Shown here: positions 33,388 through 41,361 of the stretch, one piece after another
Layout: every line of letters starts with the position of its first letter
How positions within the stretch are numbered: the stretch's first letter is position 1
Origin: Verrucomicrobiota bacterium
Lineage (GTDB): Bacteria > Verrucomicrobiota > Verrucomicrobiia > Limisphaerales > UBA9464
DNA: 64,000 bases
Direction of reading: 5' to 3'
NCBI GenBank assembly: GCA_947471985.1
Contig: CANIZL010000023.1
Span: 1-64,000, forward strand
The notes under the pieces: generated by a model
What the model was told of the DNA's origin: nothing
What the model saw: the letters and a program-made list of their open reading frames with translations, nothing else
Database searches by the model: none
Translations under genes and position numbers: made by a program

Positions 33388-34806
33388 TTGACCAATTATT
33401 ACGGCGTGTTGGATCGCTACTTTGCCGGCTGGAATGTGTGTCGTGTTGGCCTCATTCAAGGGGCCCTGTGCAGCCTGCTGCTAGCCACGGGCGCCCGTGG
33501 CGAGGAGCTCCGGGGTCTGGACCGGCTCGACTTTCGCACCGTGGTGCGCGACGCAAAGGCTCGGGTCTTCCCCGCCGTGGTCTTCATCAAGGTGGTTCGC
33601 GAGGACAATGAACGCGGAGAAAAGCGCAGTCAGGAGGTCAGTGGTTCCGGCGTCTTGATCAGCGCGGACGGCGAGGTGCTATCGAACTGGCACGTCGTCG
33701 ACAAGGCCACCGAGGTGCGCTGCCTGCTGAGCGACGGGCGGGCGTTCCCGGCCCGCGTCGTCGGATCCGACAAGGATGTGGATGTCGCCCTGCTCCGCTT
33801 GGACCTCGGCAAGGAGCCGGCGAACCTGCCCTTCGCCCAGCTCGGTCAATCCGCCAGCCTCACCGAAGGCGATTTCGTCATGGCCATGGGAGCCCCCTGG
33901 GGCATGAGCCGGAGCGTGAGCATCGGCATCATTTCCTGCACCCGCCGCTATCTGCCCGGAGCCAGCGAATATTCCGCCTGGCTGCAAACCGACGCTTCGA
34001 TCTCGCCCGGCAACTCCGGCGGGCCGCTGGTCAACACCGCCGGCGAGGTGGTGGGACTCAATACCCGGGGCATGTCCGGCGCCGGGGGAGATTTGGGGTT
34101 CACCGTACCCATCGAAGTCGCCCGACAGGTCGCCGAACAAATGCGCCTGCACGGCAAGATGGAATGGAGCTGGACCGGGCTGCAGCTCCAGCCGCTGCGC
34201 GATTTCAATCGCAACGTCTATTTCCCCAACACCAACGGCGTCATCATCGCCGAGACCGATCCGGAAAGTCCCGCCCGTCGTTCCGGCCTGCAGGCGGGCG
34301 ACCGACTCGTTGCCGTGAACGGTAAACCGGTCACTGCCGTCACCCAGGAGGAAATCCCGGCCGTAAACCGTCAACTCGGGCTCCTGTCCAAAGGAGTCGC
34401 GGCGCACCTCGAGTTTATCCGCCAAGGAGAATCCAAGACCGCCGAACTCACTCCCCGGGCCAAGGGACGGGTTGAAGGCGAGGAGCTCGCCTGTCGACGC
34501 TGGGACTTCTCCGTCAAAGCCATCAATCAGTTCGACAATCCCGACCTGTACTTTCAGCGGAAGGAAGGCGTCTTCATTTACGGGGTTAAATTTCCCGGGA
34601 ACGCAGCGACCGCTGGATTGGGCGCTCAGGACATCCTGCTCAAAATCGATGGCCGGGACGTCAGGACGCTCGCAGACGTAAAGGCCATCCACGAAGCAAC
34701 TCTATCCAAGGTAGGCGAGAAACACCGGCTGGTGGTTTCCCTGCTGCGCAACAGTGAACTGCGGCAGCTGGTGCTCGACTTCAGTCGCGAATACGAGAAG
34801 GAGTGA
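33388..34806 (+). CDS. DegP/HtrA-like serine protease with PDZ domains
   Basis: Periplasmic protein quality-control protease. The catalytic triad is intact: His102 in LSNWHVVD, Asp132 in DKDVDVALLRL and Ser210 in ISPGNSGGPL. Two PDZ domains follow, roughly 265-355 and 385-465, the second with GLGAQDILLKIDGRDV. An export signal, ALCSLLLATGARGEE, lies near residue 26-40. The frame opens at TTG 33388; a GTG at 33436 would start right before the signal peptide and may be the true start. The protein may respond to envelope stress, but no promoter motif is recognised. Confidence 0.85.
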   Translation: MTNYYGVLDRYFAGWNVCRVGLIQGALCSLLLATGARGEELRGLDRLDFRTVVRDAKARVFPAVVFIKVVREDNERGEKRSQEVSGSGVLISADGEVLSNWHVVDKATEVRCLLSDGRAFPARVVGSDKDVDVALLRLDLGKEPANLPFAQLGQSASLTEGDFVMAMGAPWGMSRSVSIGIISCTRRYLPGASEYSAWLQTDASISPGNSGGPLVNTAGEVVGLNTRGMSGAGGDLGFTVPIEVARQVAEQMRLHGKMEWSWTGLQLQPLRDFNRNVYFPNTNGVIIAETDPESPARRSGLQAGDRLVAVNGKPVTAVTQEEIPAVNRQLGLLSKGVAAHLEFIRQGESKTAELTPRAKGRVEGEELACRRWDFSVKAINQFDNPDLYFQRKEGVFIYGVKFPGNAATAGLGAQDILLKIDGRDVRTLADVKAIHEATLSKVGEKHRLVVSLLRNSELRQLVLDFSREYEKE

Positions 34807-34829
34807 CCCAGGCCAGTCGGAGTGCCATC

Positions 34830-34884
34830 GCCCCGGCTTGGTGGGGGCGGCGTACCGGCCGTTTCCGGTAGCGCCCGCCGGGGC
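34830..34884. other. Nested inverted repeat between convergent genes
   Basis: Outer arms GCCCCGGC (34830-34837) and GCCGGGGC (34877-34884) enclose an inner hairpin TACCGG (34853-34858) with CCGGTA (34865-34870). It lies between the protease and the inositol oxygenase gene, which read towards each other. No T-tract is present, so it may be a transcription or RNA-stability barrier rather than a classical terminator. Confidence 0.6.
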
Positions 34885-34896
34885 CAGCAACCGAAG

Positions 34897-35817
34897 TTAC
34901 CAGCGGAGTTTGGCCGGGAAGTATTCGGCGATCAGATCTTCGTAATACGGCCGCAAGGCCTTGGCATCGGGCTTCGAGTGGCTCTTGGTGTAGAGGTCGT
35001 ACTTATTGAACCGCAACACCCACTGGAGATTGTCCCGATCCTGCTGGTTCAGCAGTTGACCGTACTCGCCTTCGCGATGCCACGGGTAGAAACTGTGGTA
35101 CCGCAGCATGTACAACCCCTCGATGGGCAGGTAATCGCGGCACACTTGATAGATGTATTCGTCGTGGCCCCACGACATCTGCACCGAATCCAGACCCGCC
35201 CCTTCCTCGTAGACTCCCAGCGGGGTCTGAAAGCGGGGGTCGTGCCGATCCGGATTCGCTTCAAAAAACCGCGGGAAAACGATCTTGTCGGAATAGGCGC
35301 AGCCGGTCGGGAAGGTATCCCCCACCACCGCCCACTGCGGCTCGCCCCAGAGGCAAAGGATCTTGCCGAGATCGTGCACAAAGCCCGTCAGAATCATCCA
35401 GCGGGGTTGACCATCCCGCCGCAACTGCTCGGCGGTCTGCAAAAGATGATCCAACTGGGACATGTCCGTGTCCGGATCACTGTCATCGACCAGTTGATTC
35501 AGGTACTCCGCGGCCTCCCAAACGCCCATCTGCAGCCGGTTCCGTCCCAGATACTCGGCGCGTTTGGCCTTGCCGAATTCGTACGTCTGGTGCAGGTGGT
35601 TCTGACGGTAAAACTCCCGCACCGTGGGCCGGGCATCAGCCTCATAATTGCGAAACTCCACCTCTTTCTTCGTGGGGTCAGTGCCCACAATGACCCGCTT
35701 CACTTCGGGAGCCGGGGTGGCGCCAGCGGGCTGCGGATACCGCACCTTCAGGAAATCCTCCCACTCTTCCAAACTCTTCAGCGGTTGACCGGTCGCAGGC
35801 GAGATTTCGATACTCAT
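34897..35817 (-). CDS. myo-Inositol oxygenase
   Basis: Non-heme di-iron dioxygenase that cleaves myo-inositol to D-glucuronate. 306 residues, close to eukaryotic MIOX. Family blocks seen: FRNYEADARPTVREFYRQNH, LTGFVHDLGKILCLWGEP (HD iron ligands), VVGDTFPTGC, MSWGHDEYIYQV, LRYHSFYPWHREGEY and RFNKYDLYTKS. The six expected iron ligands (H, H, D, H, H, D) appear present. MIOX is mainly eukaryotic but known from some Bacteroidota and Verrucomicrobiota. No inositol or glucuronate genes (uxa, uxuA) are nearby. It stands alone between a terminator-like stem and the dGTPase. Confidence 0.9.
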   Translation of the reverse strand: MSIEISPATGQPLKSLEEWEDFLKVRYPQPAGATPAPEVKRVIVGTDPTKKEVEFRNYEADARPTVREFYRQNHLHQTYEFGKAKRAEYLGRNRLQMGVWEAAEYLNQLVDDSDPDTDMSQLDHLLQTAEQLRRDGQPRWMILTGFVHDLGKILCLWGEPQWAVVGDTFPTGCAYSDKIVFPRFFEANPDRHDPRFQTPLGVYEEGAGLDSVQMSWGHDEYIYQVCRDYLPIEGLYMLRYHSFYPWHREGEYGQLLNQQDRDNLQWVLRFNKYDLYTKSHSKPDAKALRPYYEDLIAEYFPAKLRW

Positions 35818-35957
35818 GTTTTAAACTTCGTGTTCCGAAGGATGAAACGTCCTGAAGGCGCGCTACGCAAGCCGCAAATTGCCGGGGCAATGCCGGGAGT
35901 AAAGTCGGCAACCGAAGGGCCCGCGATCCGTCGTGCGACCACCCGCACGCGGCCATT

Positions 35958-37130
35958 CTACGGCTGCACGTTCAACCCGAACAGACGGTGGTGTTCCAGA
36001 ATCAAATACCGGTCCGTCATGCTCGCCACGTAATCACAAACCGCCCGATGCCAGCCGTCCGCTTTGGCTCGTTTGCGGGCACCGGTCCCCACTTCTCCTG
36101 GATGCGCCACCAGATACGTGAACACATCGTGCAACATGCGAATCGCCCGATTGTTCGGATTCGCCACCACCGGGTGATAGTAAAGATTGCGGTACAGATA
36201 CTTCCGCAACTCCTGGTTCCAGCGTTTGCGCTCCGGACTGTAGTTGACCAGACGTCGCCGAGTCCGCCGGACGTCATCCACCGTCGCCACCCCTGCGCTG
36301 CGGATCAGCGCCTCCGTGGTCATCACCACATCCGTGACCTGGCCCTCGATGATCTGCCGGATCGTGTAGTAGCGCCGGCTCTCCGCCGGCAGACGACCGA
36401 ACTGACGTTTCACCTCCGCCGCGGCGATCGCCCAAATCTCCACCTCCGCCAGCAAGCGGGACTCCTCCAGCAATCCGGACTCCAAACCGTCATCCAGATC
36501 ATGGCTGTAGTACGCGATCTCATCCGAAAGATTCGCAATCTGGGCTTCCAGCGACGGCTGATGAAAAATCCCGGGATCACCGGCCGGCACCGGAAACTCC
36601 CGCTGATGTTTGGCCAGCCCCTCCCGCACCTCCCAGGTGAGATTCAATCCAGGAAACCGGGGATACTTGCGCTCCAGTTGCTCCACCACCCGCAACGATT
36701 GCCGGTTATGCTCGAAGCCGCCGTGATCCTTCATCAACCGATCCAGCATGTGTTCCCCCTTGTGCCCAAACGGGGAATGCCCGAGGTCGTGAGCCAGCGC
36801 GATGGTCTCGGAAAGATCCTCGTTCAAACGCAGCGCCCGGGCGATGTTCCGGGAAATCGCCGCCACCTCCATGGTGTGCGTCAGGCGGGTCCGCAGATGA
36901 TCCCCGGTGCCGTTGAGGAAAACCTGGGTCTTGTACTCCAGCCGCCGGAACGCACGGCTGTGAATGACTCGATCGCGGTCCCGCTGGAACTGGGTCCGCC
37001 ACGTGGGCGGCACCTCCGGGTACGCGCGTCCCCGCGAGGCACCGCTGTATTGCGCATGCGGCGCGAGGCATTGCACCTCGCGGGCTTCGAGCTCAGAACA
37101 GGTGGCAGGCACGCGGGGTATCCGGGTCAA
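35958..37130 (-). CDS. dgt: Deoxyguanosinetriphosphate triphosphohydrolase (dGTPase-like)
   Basis: HD-family dNTPase that removes triphosphate from dGTP and other dNTPs. 390 residues. N-terminal RTQFQRDRDRVIHSRAFRRLEYKTQV is the classic dGTPase block, then RTRLTHTMEVAAISRNIARAL (metal-binding His), LAHDLGHSPFGHKGE (His-Asp pair) and SLEAQIANLSDEIAYYSHDLDD (last Asp). It begins 16 bases downstream of the aldehyde dehydrogenase gene on the same strand, so it may be the end of that operon by chance of position rather than by pathway. Confidence 0.9.
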   Translation of the reverse strand: MTRIPRVPATCSELEAREVQCLAPHAQYSGASRGRAYPEVPPTWRTQFQRDRDRVIHSRAFRRLEYKTQVFLNGTGDHLRTRLTHTMEVAAISRNIARALRLNEDLSETIALAHDLGHSPFGHKGEHMLDRLMKDHGGFEHNRQSLRVVEQLERKYPRFPGLNLTWEVREGLAKHQREFPVPAGDPGIFHQPSLEAQIANLSDEIAYYSHDLDDGLESGLLEESRLLAEVEIWAIAAAEVKRQFGRLPAESRRYYTIRQIIEGQVTDVVMTTEALIRSAGVATVDDVRRTRRRLVNYSPERKRWNQELRKYLYRNLYYHPVVANPNNRAIRMLHDVFTYLVAHPGEVGTGARKRAKADGWHRAVCDYVASMTDRYLILEHHRLFGLNVQP

Positions 37131-37146
37131 AAAACGCCAGCGCCGC

Positions 37147-38577
37147 TCAGCTCTCGGAAATATAGATGTTCTTCACTTCCGTGTAGCCATCCATCGCCGC
37201 CATGCCCAGATCCCGGCCAATCCCACTCTGCTTGAACCCTCCAAATGGGGCTTCCACATGGACGCTGCTATGTGAATTCACACTGAGCACACCGCTTTGA
37301 ACCGTCCGCGAAACGCGTAGCGCACGACGCAGATCATTTGTCCAGATCGAGCCACTCAAGCCGTACGGCGAAGCATTCACGTCCCGCAGCATCTCCGCTT
37401 CATCGTCGAAGGGCGTGATGGCCACCACCGGACCAAAAATCTCTTCCCGCCAGCACCGATCGCCCCGGCCGACGTCGAGCAGCACCGTGGGGTTGAGAAA
37501 GAAGCCCGCACCGGCCGGACGGTCGCCGCCACAGGCGATTCGCGCCCCCGAGCGACGCGCATCGGCCAGGTACTCCTCCACCGACTCCCGCTGTCCCGCC
37601 GAAACCATCGGCCCAATCTGGGTGGCATCCAATCGCGGATCGCCCACGATCAGCGCGCGGGTGGCGGCCACAAAGCGATCCACAAACCCGGCATAAACAC
37701 TGCGCTCGACGTACATCCGGCTCCGGGCACAGCAGTCCTGACCCGTGTTGGCAAAGACACTCATCGGCGACGCCGCCGCGGCCCGCTCCCAATCGGAGTC
37801 GGCAAAAACAATATTCGGCGATTTGCCGCCCAGCTCGAGCGAGATCCGCTTCAGATCGCGGGAAGCCAGCTCCATCACGCGGCGGCCGATCTCGGTGGAA
37901 CCGGTGAAGGAAACTTTGCGGATCAGCGGATGGGTTACGAGGGCGTCACCGACCTCACGGCCGCTTCCCGGCAAAATCTGCAACACTCCGGCCGGGAGGC
38001 CCGCCGCGTGAGCCAGCTCACCCAGGCGCAGCGCCGTCAACGGGGACAGGGACGCGGGCTTCAACACCACCGTGTTGCCCGCCGCCAAGGCTGGCGCTGC
38101 TTTCCAGGCCGCGATCGGAAAGGGGAAGTTCCACGGCACGATGGCCGCAATCACCCCCATCGATTGCCGCAAGGTGAAGTCGAGTCCACCCCGTGATACC
38201 GGGATCGTCTGGCCAAAATATTTCCCGACCGCTCCGGCATAGTACTCAAATACCTTGGCCCCGAGCCCGATCTCATCCCGGGCATCGCCGATCGGCTTGC
38301 CAATGTTGGCGCACTCCAACTGGGCGAGCGGCTCCAGATTTTCCCGAAGAACCCGGGCAACGTTGAAAAGGATTTCCGCGCGACGCCCCGGGGCCAGATC
38401 CCGCCAGCCACTTTCCCAGGCGCGCTGCGCGGATTCCACCGCCGCATTGGCCTCGGCCACGCTAACGCCCTCAACCGCGCCCAACGGGGCGGCGGAGGCG
38501 GGATTGATGAGCTGAATGGGCGCCCCGGTACCGGCTCGGTACGCACCGTCAATGAAGGGCTGAGTGGGCAATTTCAT
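37147..38577 (-). CDS. NAD(P)-dependent aldehyde dehydrogenase
   Basis: 476-residue ALDH superfamily member oxidising an aldehyde to an acid. Seen: VPWNFPFPIAAWKAAPALAAGNTVV at the nucleotide site, SFTGSTEIGRRV, the general base Glu in SLELGGKSPN, and the nucleophile Cys in ANTGQDCCARSRMYV. GQDCC resembles betaine-aldehyde and aminobutyraldehyde dehydrogenases. Third metabolic gene of a run that begins with glutaminase and an iron alcohol dehydrogenase; with the amine-like permease it could oxidise the aldehyde made by that dehydrogenase. Exact substrate unknown. Confidence 0.88.
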   Translation of the reverse strand: MKLPTQPFIDGAYRAGTGAPIQLINPASAAPLGAVEGVSVAEANAAVESAQRAWESGWRDLAPGRRAEILFNVARVLRENLEPLAQLECANIGKPIGDARDEIGLGAKVFEYYAGAVGKYFGQTIPVSRGGLDFTLRQSMGVIAAIVPWNFPFPIAAWKAAPALAAGNTVVLKPASLSPLTALRLGELAHAAGLPAGVLQILPGSGREVGDALVTHPLIRKVSFTGSTEIGRRVMELASRDLKRISLELGGKSPNIVFADSDWERAAAASPMSVFANTGQDCCARSRMYVERSVYAGFVDRFVAATRALIVGDPRLDATQIGPMVSAGQRESVEEYLADARRSGARIACGGDRPAGAGFFLNPTVLLDVGRGDRCWREEIFGPVVAITPFDDEAEMLRDVNASPYGLSGSIWTNDLRRALRVSRTVQSGVLSVNSHSSVHVEAPFGGFKQSGIGRDLGMAAMDGYTEVKNIYISES

Positions 38578-38634
38578 GGGATAATGGTAGGAGTGAAATC
38601 TACGACTCGAGGAAGAAAATGTGGGGCGGCTGAA

Positions 38635-40113
38635 TTATCGCAAGGCCCGGGTACTGGCTCCGCCGATCTGCGGCGGGCCGGTAAAGCGCCGACGTTCCAG
38701 GGCGAACCAGAACAACGTCAGCACCCCCAGCATCCCGCCGATGAATTTCACCGCCAGTTCATTGGGCGGTTGAACGCCGATCAAAATCAGAAAAAGGCAA
38801 CCCAGCACCGAGAGAGCGGCGAGCGGGCGATACCATTTACCGAGGTGCCACGGGCCCATGCGCTGCCAGGAGCGGCCATGCGCCAGGAACCCCGCCGCCA
38901 CCGGCAGGACGTAGGAAATGTAGAGCAAAACCGCGCAAATCGCTGCAATGGTGGCGTAGGGAACAAAGAGCGTGAGGCCCACGCCGAAGGCCGCCGTGGT
39001 CCAGACCGCGACCGCCGGCGTTTGCGATCCCGCCTGCACCTGGCGCAGCCATCGGGCGGCCGGCAGGCCACCATCGCGGGCAAACGCAAACGTCATCCGC
39101 GATGCCGAGGTCAGCGCCGCCAACCCGCAGAGGTACTGCGCCAGCAGGATTCCGACGAGCAGTACATTCGCCAGTCCGGCCGGCAGGCGTTCGCGCAGAA
39201 CCCACGGGACCACATCCGCACCCTTCGCCGCTCCCGCCGCCACGTCGGGCAACGCCAGCAAGAGGGCCACCACCAGCGCCCAGCCAAAAAGACCGGAAAC
39301 CCAGACGGACCGGACAATTCCCCGCGGCACATTCACCGCCGCCTGAAGCGTCTCTTCCGCGGTGTGGGCGGACGCATCAAAGCCCGTCAGCGTGTACGCC
39401 GGCAACAAGAACCCCAGGCAGAAGAGCCAGAGCAGATTCGAGCTGCGCGGAAACACCGGCGCCTCGGCCGGAAGGCCGCTGAAATTGGTAAACGTCCACA
39501 AACGCGACCACTCCAGGTGCGGCGCCGCGACGATCAACGCCACCGCCAGAATCGTGGTCACTGCCAGAATCAACCAGCCGCTGAAATCCGTCAGCCGCGT
39601 GGTCAGACGAATTCCAAAGTGATTCAGCAAACCGTGGGACAACGTCAACGCGGCAATCGCGCCGGCTCGAATCCATCCCGCCGACGCCTCCGGCAAATGC
39701 CAGCCGAGGGCCGACACTGCAAAATCAAAGGTCCCGGAATTCACGGCAGCCAGCACGGTGATCAATCCGGTCAGATTGAACCACGCCGTGTACCAACCAC
39801 AGGCCCGACCTCCGAGAATGCTGCCCCAGTGATAAAGCCCACCCGCCGTGGGAAATGCACTGGCTACTTGCGCCATCGTTGCCGCCACACACAACGAAAA
39901 CAGCCCCACCAACGGCCAGCCCAACCCCAAACTGGCTCCCCCTGCACTGTTCAAGCCGACCTGAAACGAGGTAATGCCCCCCGCGAGAATGCAGATGATC
40001 GATAGCGAGATCGCAAAATTCGAAAACCCGCTCATGCGCCGCGCCAGCTCGGGTTGATACCCCAGCTGGCGCAGCCTCTCATCGTCCTCGGAATCCGGCC
40101 GGGCGTTGCTCAC
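38635..40113 (-). CDS. APC-family amino acid or amine permease
   Basis: 492 residues, twelve predicted helices. Opens LGYQPELARRMSGFSNFAISLSIICILAGGIT, the typical start of the ACT/amino acid-choline branch, followed by GWPLVGLFSLCVAATMAQVASAFPTAGGLYHWGS. TGFDASAHTAEET at mid-length is the family helix 6 region. It may import a GABA, choline or polyamine-like compound. The start codon is GTG (40113), and it overlaps the stop of the alcohol dehydrogenase gene by four bases (GTGA), so both are co-translated. Confidence 0.87.
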   Translation of the reverse strand: MSNARPDSEDDERLRQLGYQPELARRMSGFSNFAISLSIICILAGGITSFQVGLNSAGGASLGLGWPLVGLFSLCVAATMAQVASAFPTAGGLYHWGSILGGRACGWYTAWFNLTGLITVLAAVNSGTFDFAVSALGWHLPEASAGWIRAGAIAALTLSHGLLNHFGIRLTTRLTDFSGWLILAVTTILAVALIVAAPHLEWSRLWTFTNFSGLPAEAPVFPRSSNLLWLFCLGFLLPAYTLTGFDASAHTAEETLQAAVNVPRGIVRSVWVSGLFGWALVVALLLALPDVAAGAAKGADVVPWVLRERLPAGLANVLLVGILLAQYLCGLAALTSASRMTFAFARDGGLPAARWLRQVQAGSQTPAVAVWTTAAFGVGLTLFVPYATIAAICAVLLYISYVLPVAAGFLAHGRSWQRMGPWHLGKWYRPLAALSVLGCLFLILIGVQPPNELAVKFIGGMLGVLTLFWFALERRRFTGPPQIGGASTRALR

Positions 40114-41327
40114 ATCACTTCAAGGTACAGCGCCCGGAAGTCCGCCGCCGTCACCGGCACGGCATTGGTGCGATGACAGGGATCGTCGACCGCTTGTCCC
40201 ACCAGGGCGTCCAACAGCTCGGGTTTCACCCCGTGCTCGCGGAGCTTGGTGTTCAGGCCCAATTGGGCCAGGAACTGGGCGACGAATTCAATGGTCGCAC
40301 AATCGGCCTCGCCGTCCGTACTGCGCACGATGTCGAGGCCGCAGGCCAGACCCACACGCCGATACAAACCGGGCCGACGGCGCGCGCAGAAATTCATCCC
40401 GGCCACCAGGCAGAGAGCATTCGCGAGCCCGTGGTGCATGCCGCACAAAGTGGACAACGGATGCGCCATTGAATGCACCACCCCGAGGTCCTTCTGAAAG
40501 GCCACCGCCCCCATGGCCGCCGCCACCAGCATCTTGCCGCGCGCGTCCACGTCACTGCCGTTCCGCACCGCCCGGGGCAGCGCCTCCACAATCAAGCGAA
40601 TGCCCTCCAAAGCGATCCCATCGCACATCGGGTGGAACTGCGGACAGGTGTAGCTCTCGATGCAGTGCGTCAACGCGTCGGCCCCCGTGGCCGCGGTCAG
40701 CTTCGGCGGCAAACCCAGCGTGAGTTCCGGATCCAGAATCACCAATTTTGCCAGCAGCTCGGGGTGAAACAGCACCGCCTTGCGCCGGGTGGCGTCCAGA
40801 GTGATCACCGAACTGCGTCCCACTTCGCTGCCCGTGCCCGCGGTCGTCGGTATCGCAATGAACGGCGCGAGGCCCGTCCAGTCCGCCGCCTGTTCGTAAA
40901 ACTTCGCCAGCGGGAATTCCGGATGCTTGGCCAGCAGCCGGGCTGCCTTGCCGGCATCCAGCGGACTGCCGCCCCCAATGCCAATGACGCCATCACAACC
41001 ATGCTGGCGCATCAATGCCGCCGATTGATGCACATCGGCCTCAATGGGATTCGGATGCACGCCGGTGAAAAGGAACCATTCCCGGTCGCGCCCGGCTTCA
41101 CCCAACACCCGCGTAAGAGCTCGGAAGGCATCCGTGGCGGCCAGTCCGGGATCCGTCACGACCAGCGGCCGCCGGACACCGAACCGTTGGAGGTGTTGTG
41201 GCAACTCCGCGAGTGCACCGGCTCCGAACCGCGTCGGGGTGGGAAACGAAAACGTGGTAATACTCACCCGCGCATTCTTGGGGGCGGGAACGACAAGGGG
41301 AAGGGAAGAATCGTGCCGATGTGGCAT
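40110..41327 (-). CDS. Iron-containing (type III) alcohol dehydrogenase
   Basis: Group III ADH, 405 residues from ATG 41327 (a GTG at 41267 begins the conserved fold and may be the real start). NAD-binding: VIGIGGGSPLDAGKAARLL, IPTTAGTGSEVGRSSVI. Metal ligands: D and H in ATGADALTHCIESYTCP, then His in MAHPLSTLCGMHHGLANALCL. In Bacillus a type III ADH (GbsB) and an ALDH (GbsA) convert choline to glycine betaine; a similar pairing with ALDH and a permease exists here. Succinic semialdehyde or diol metabolism are alternatives. Confidence 0.88.
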   Translation of the reverse strand: MPHRHDSSLPLVVPAPKNARVSITTFSFPTPTRFGAGALAELPQHLQRFGVRRPLVVTDPGLAATDAFRALTRVLGEAGRDREWFLFTGVHPNPIEADVHQSAALMRQHGCDGVIGIGGGSPLDAGKAARLLAKHPEFPLAKFYEQAADWTGLAPFIAIPTTAGTGSEVGRSSVITLDATRRKAVLFHPELLAKLVILDPELTLGLPPKLTAATGADALTHCIESYTCPQFHPMCDGIALEGIRLIVEALPRAVRNGSDVDARGKMLVAAAMGAVAFQKDLGVVHSMAHPLSTLCGMHHGLANALCLVAGMNFCARRRPGLYRRVGLACGLDIVRSTDGEADCATIEFVAQFLAQLGLNTKLREHGVKPELLDALVGQAVDDPCHRTNAVPVTAADFRALYLEVM

Positions 41328-41361
41328 CCTGCCTTCGCCCCGTCCCGCGCCACCGGAAGTG

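Noticed and set aside
38584-40005. Long plus-strand open frame, rich in Gln and Arg, opposite the permease
   Set aside because: It is antisense to a clear transporter gene and has a composition typical of reverse frames in GC-rich DNA.
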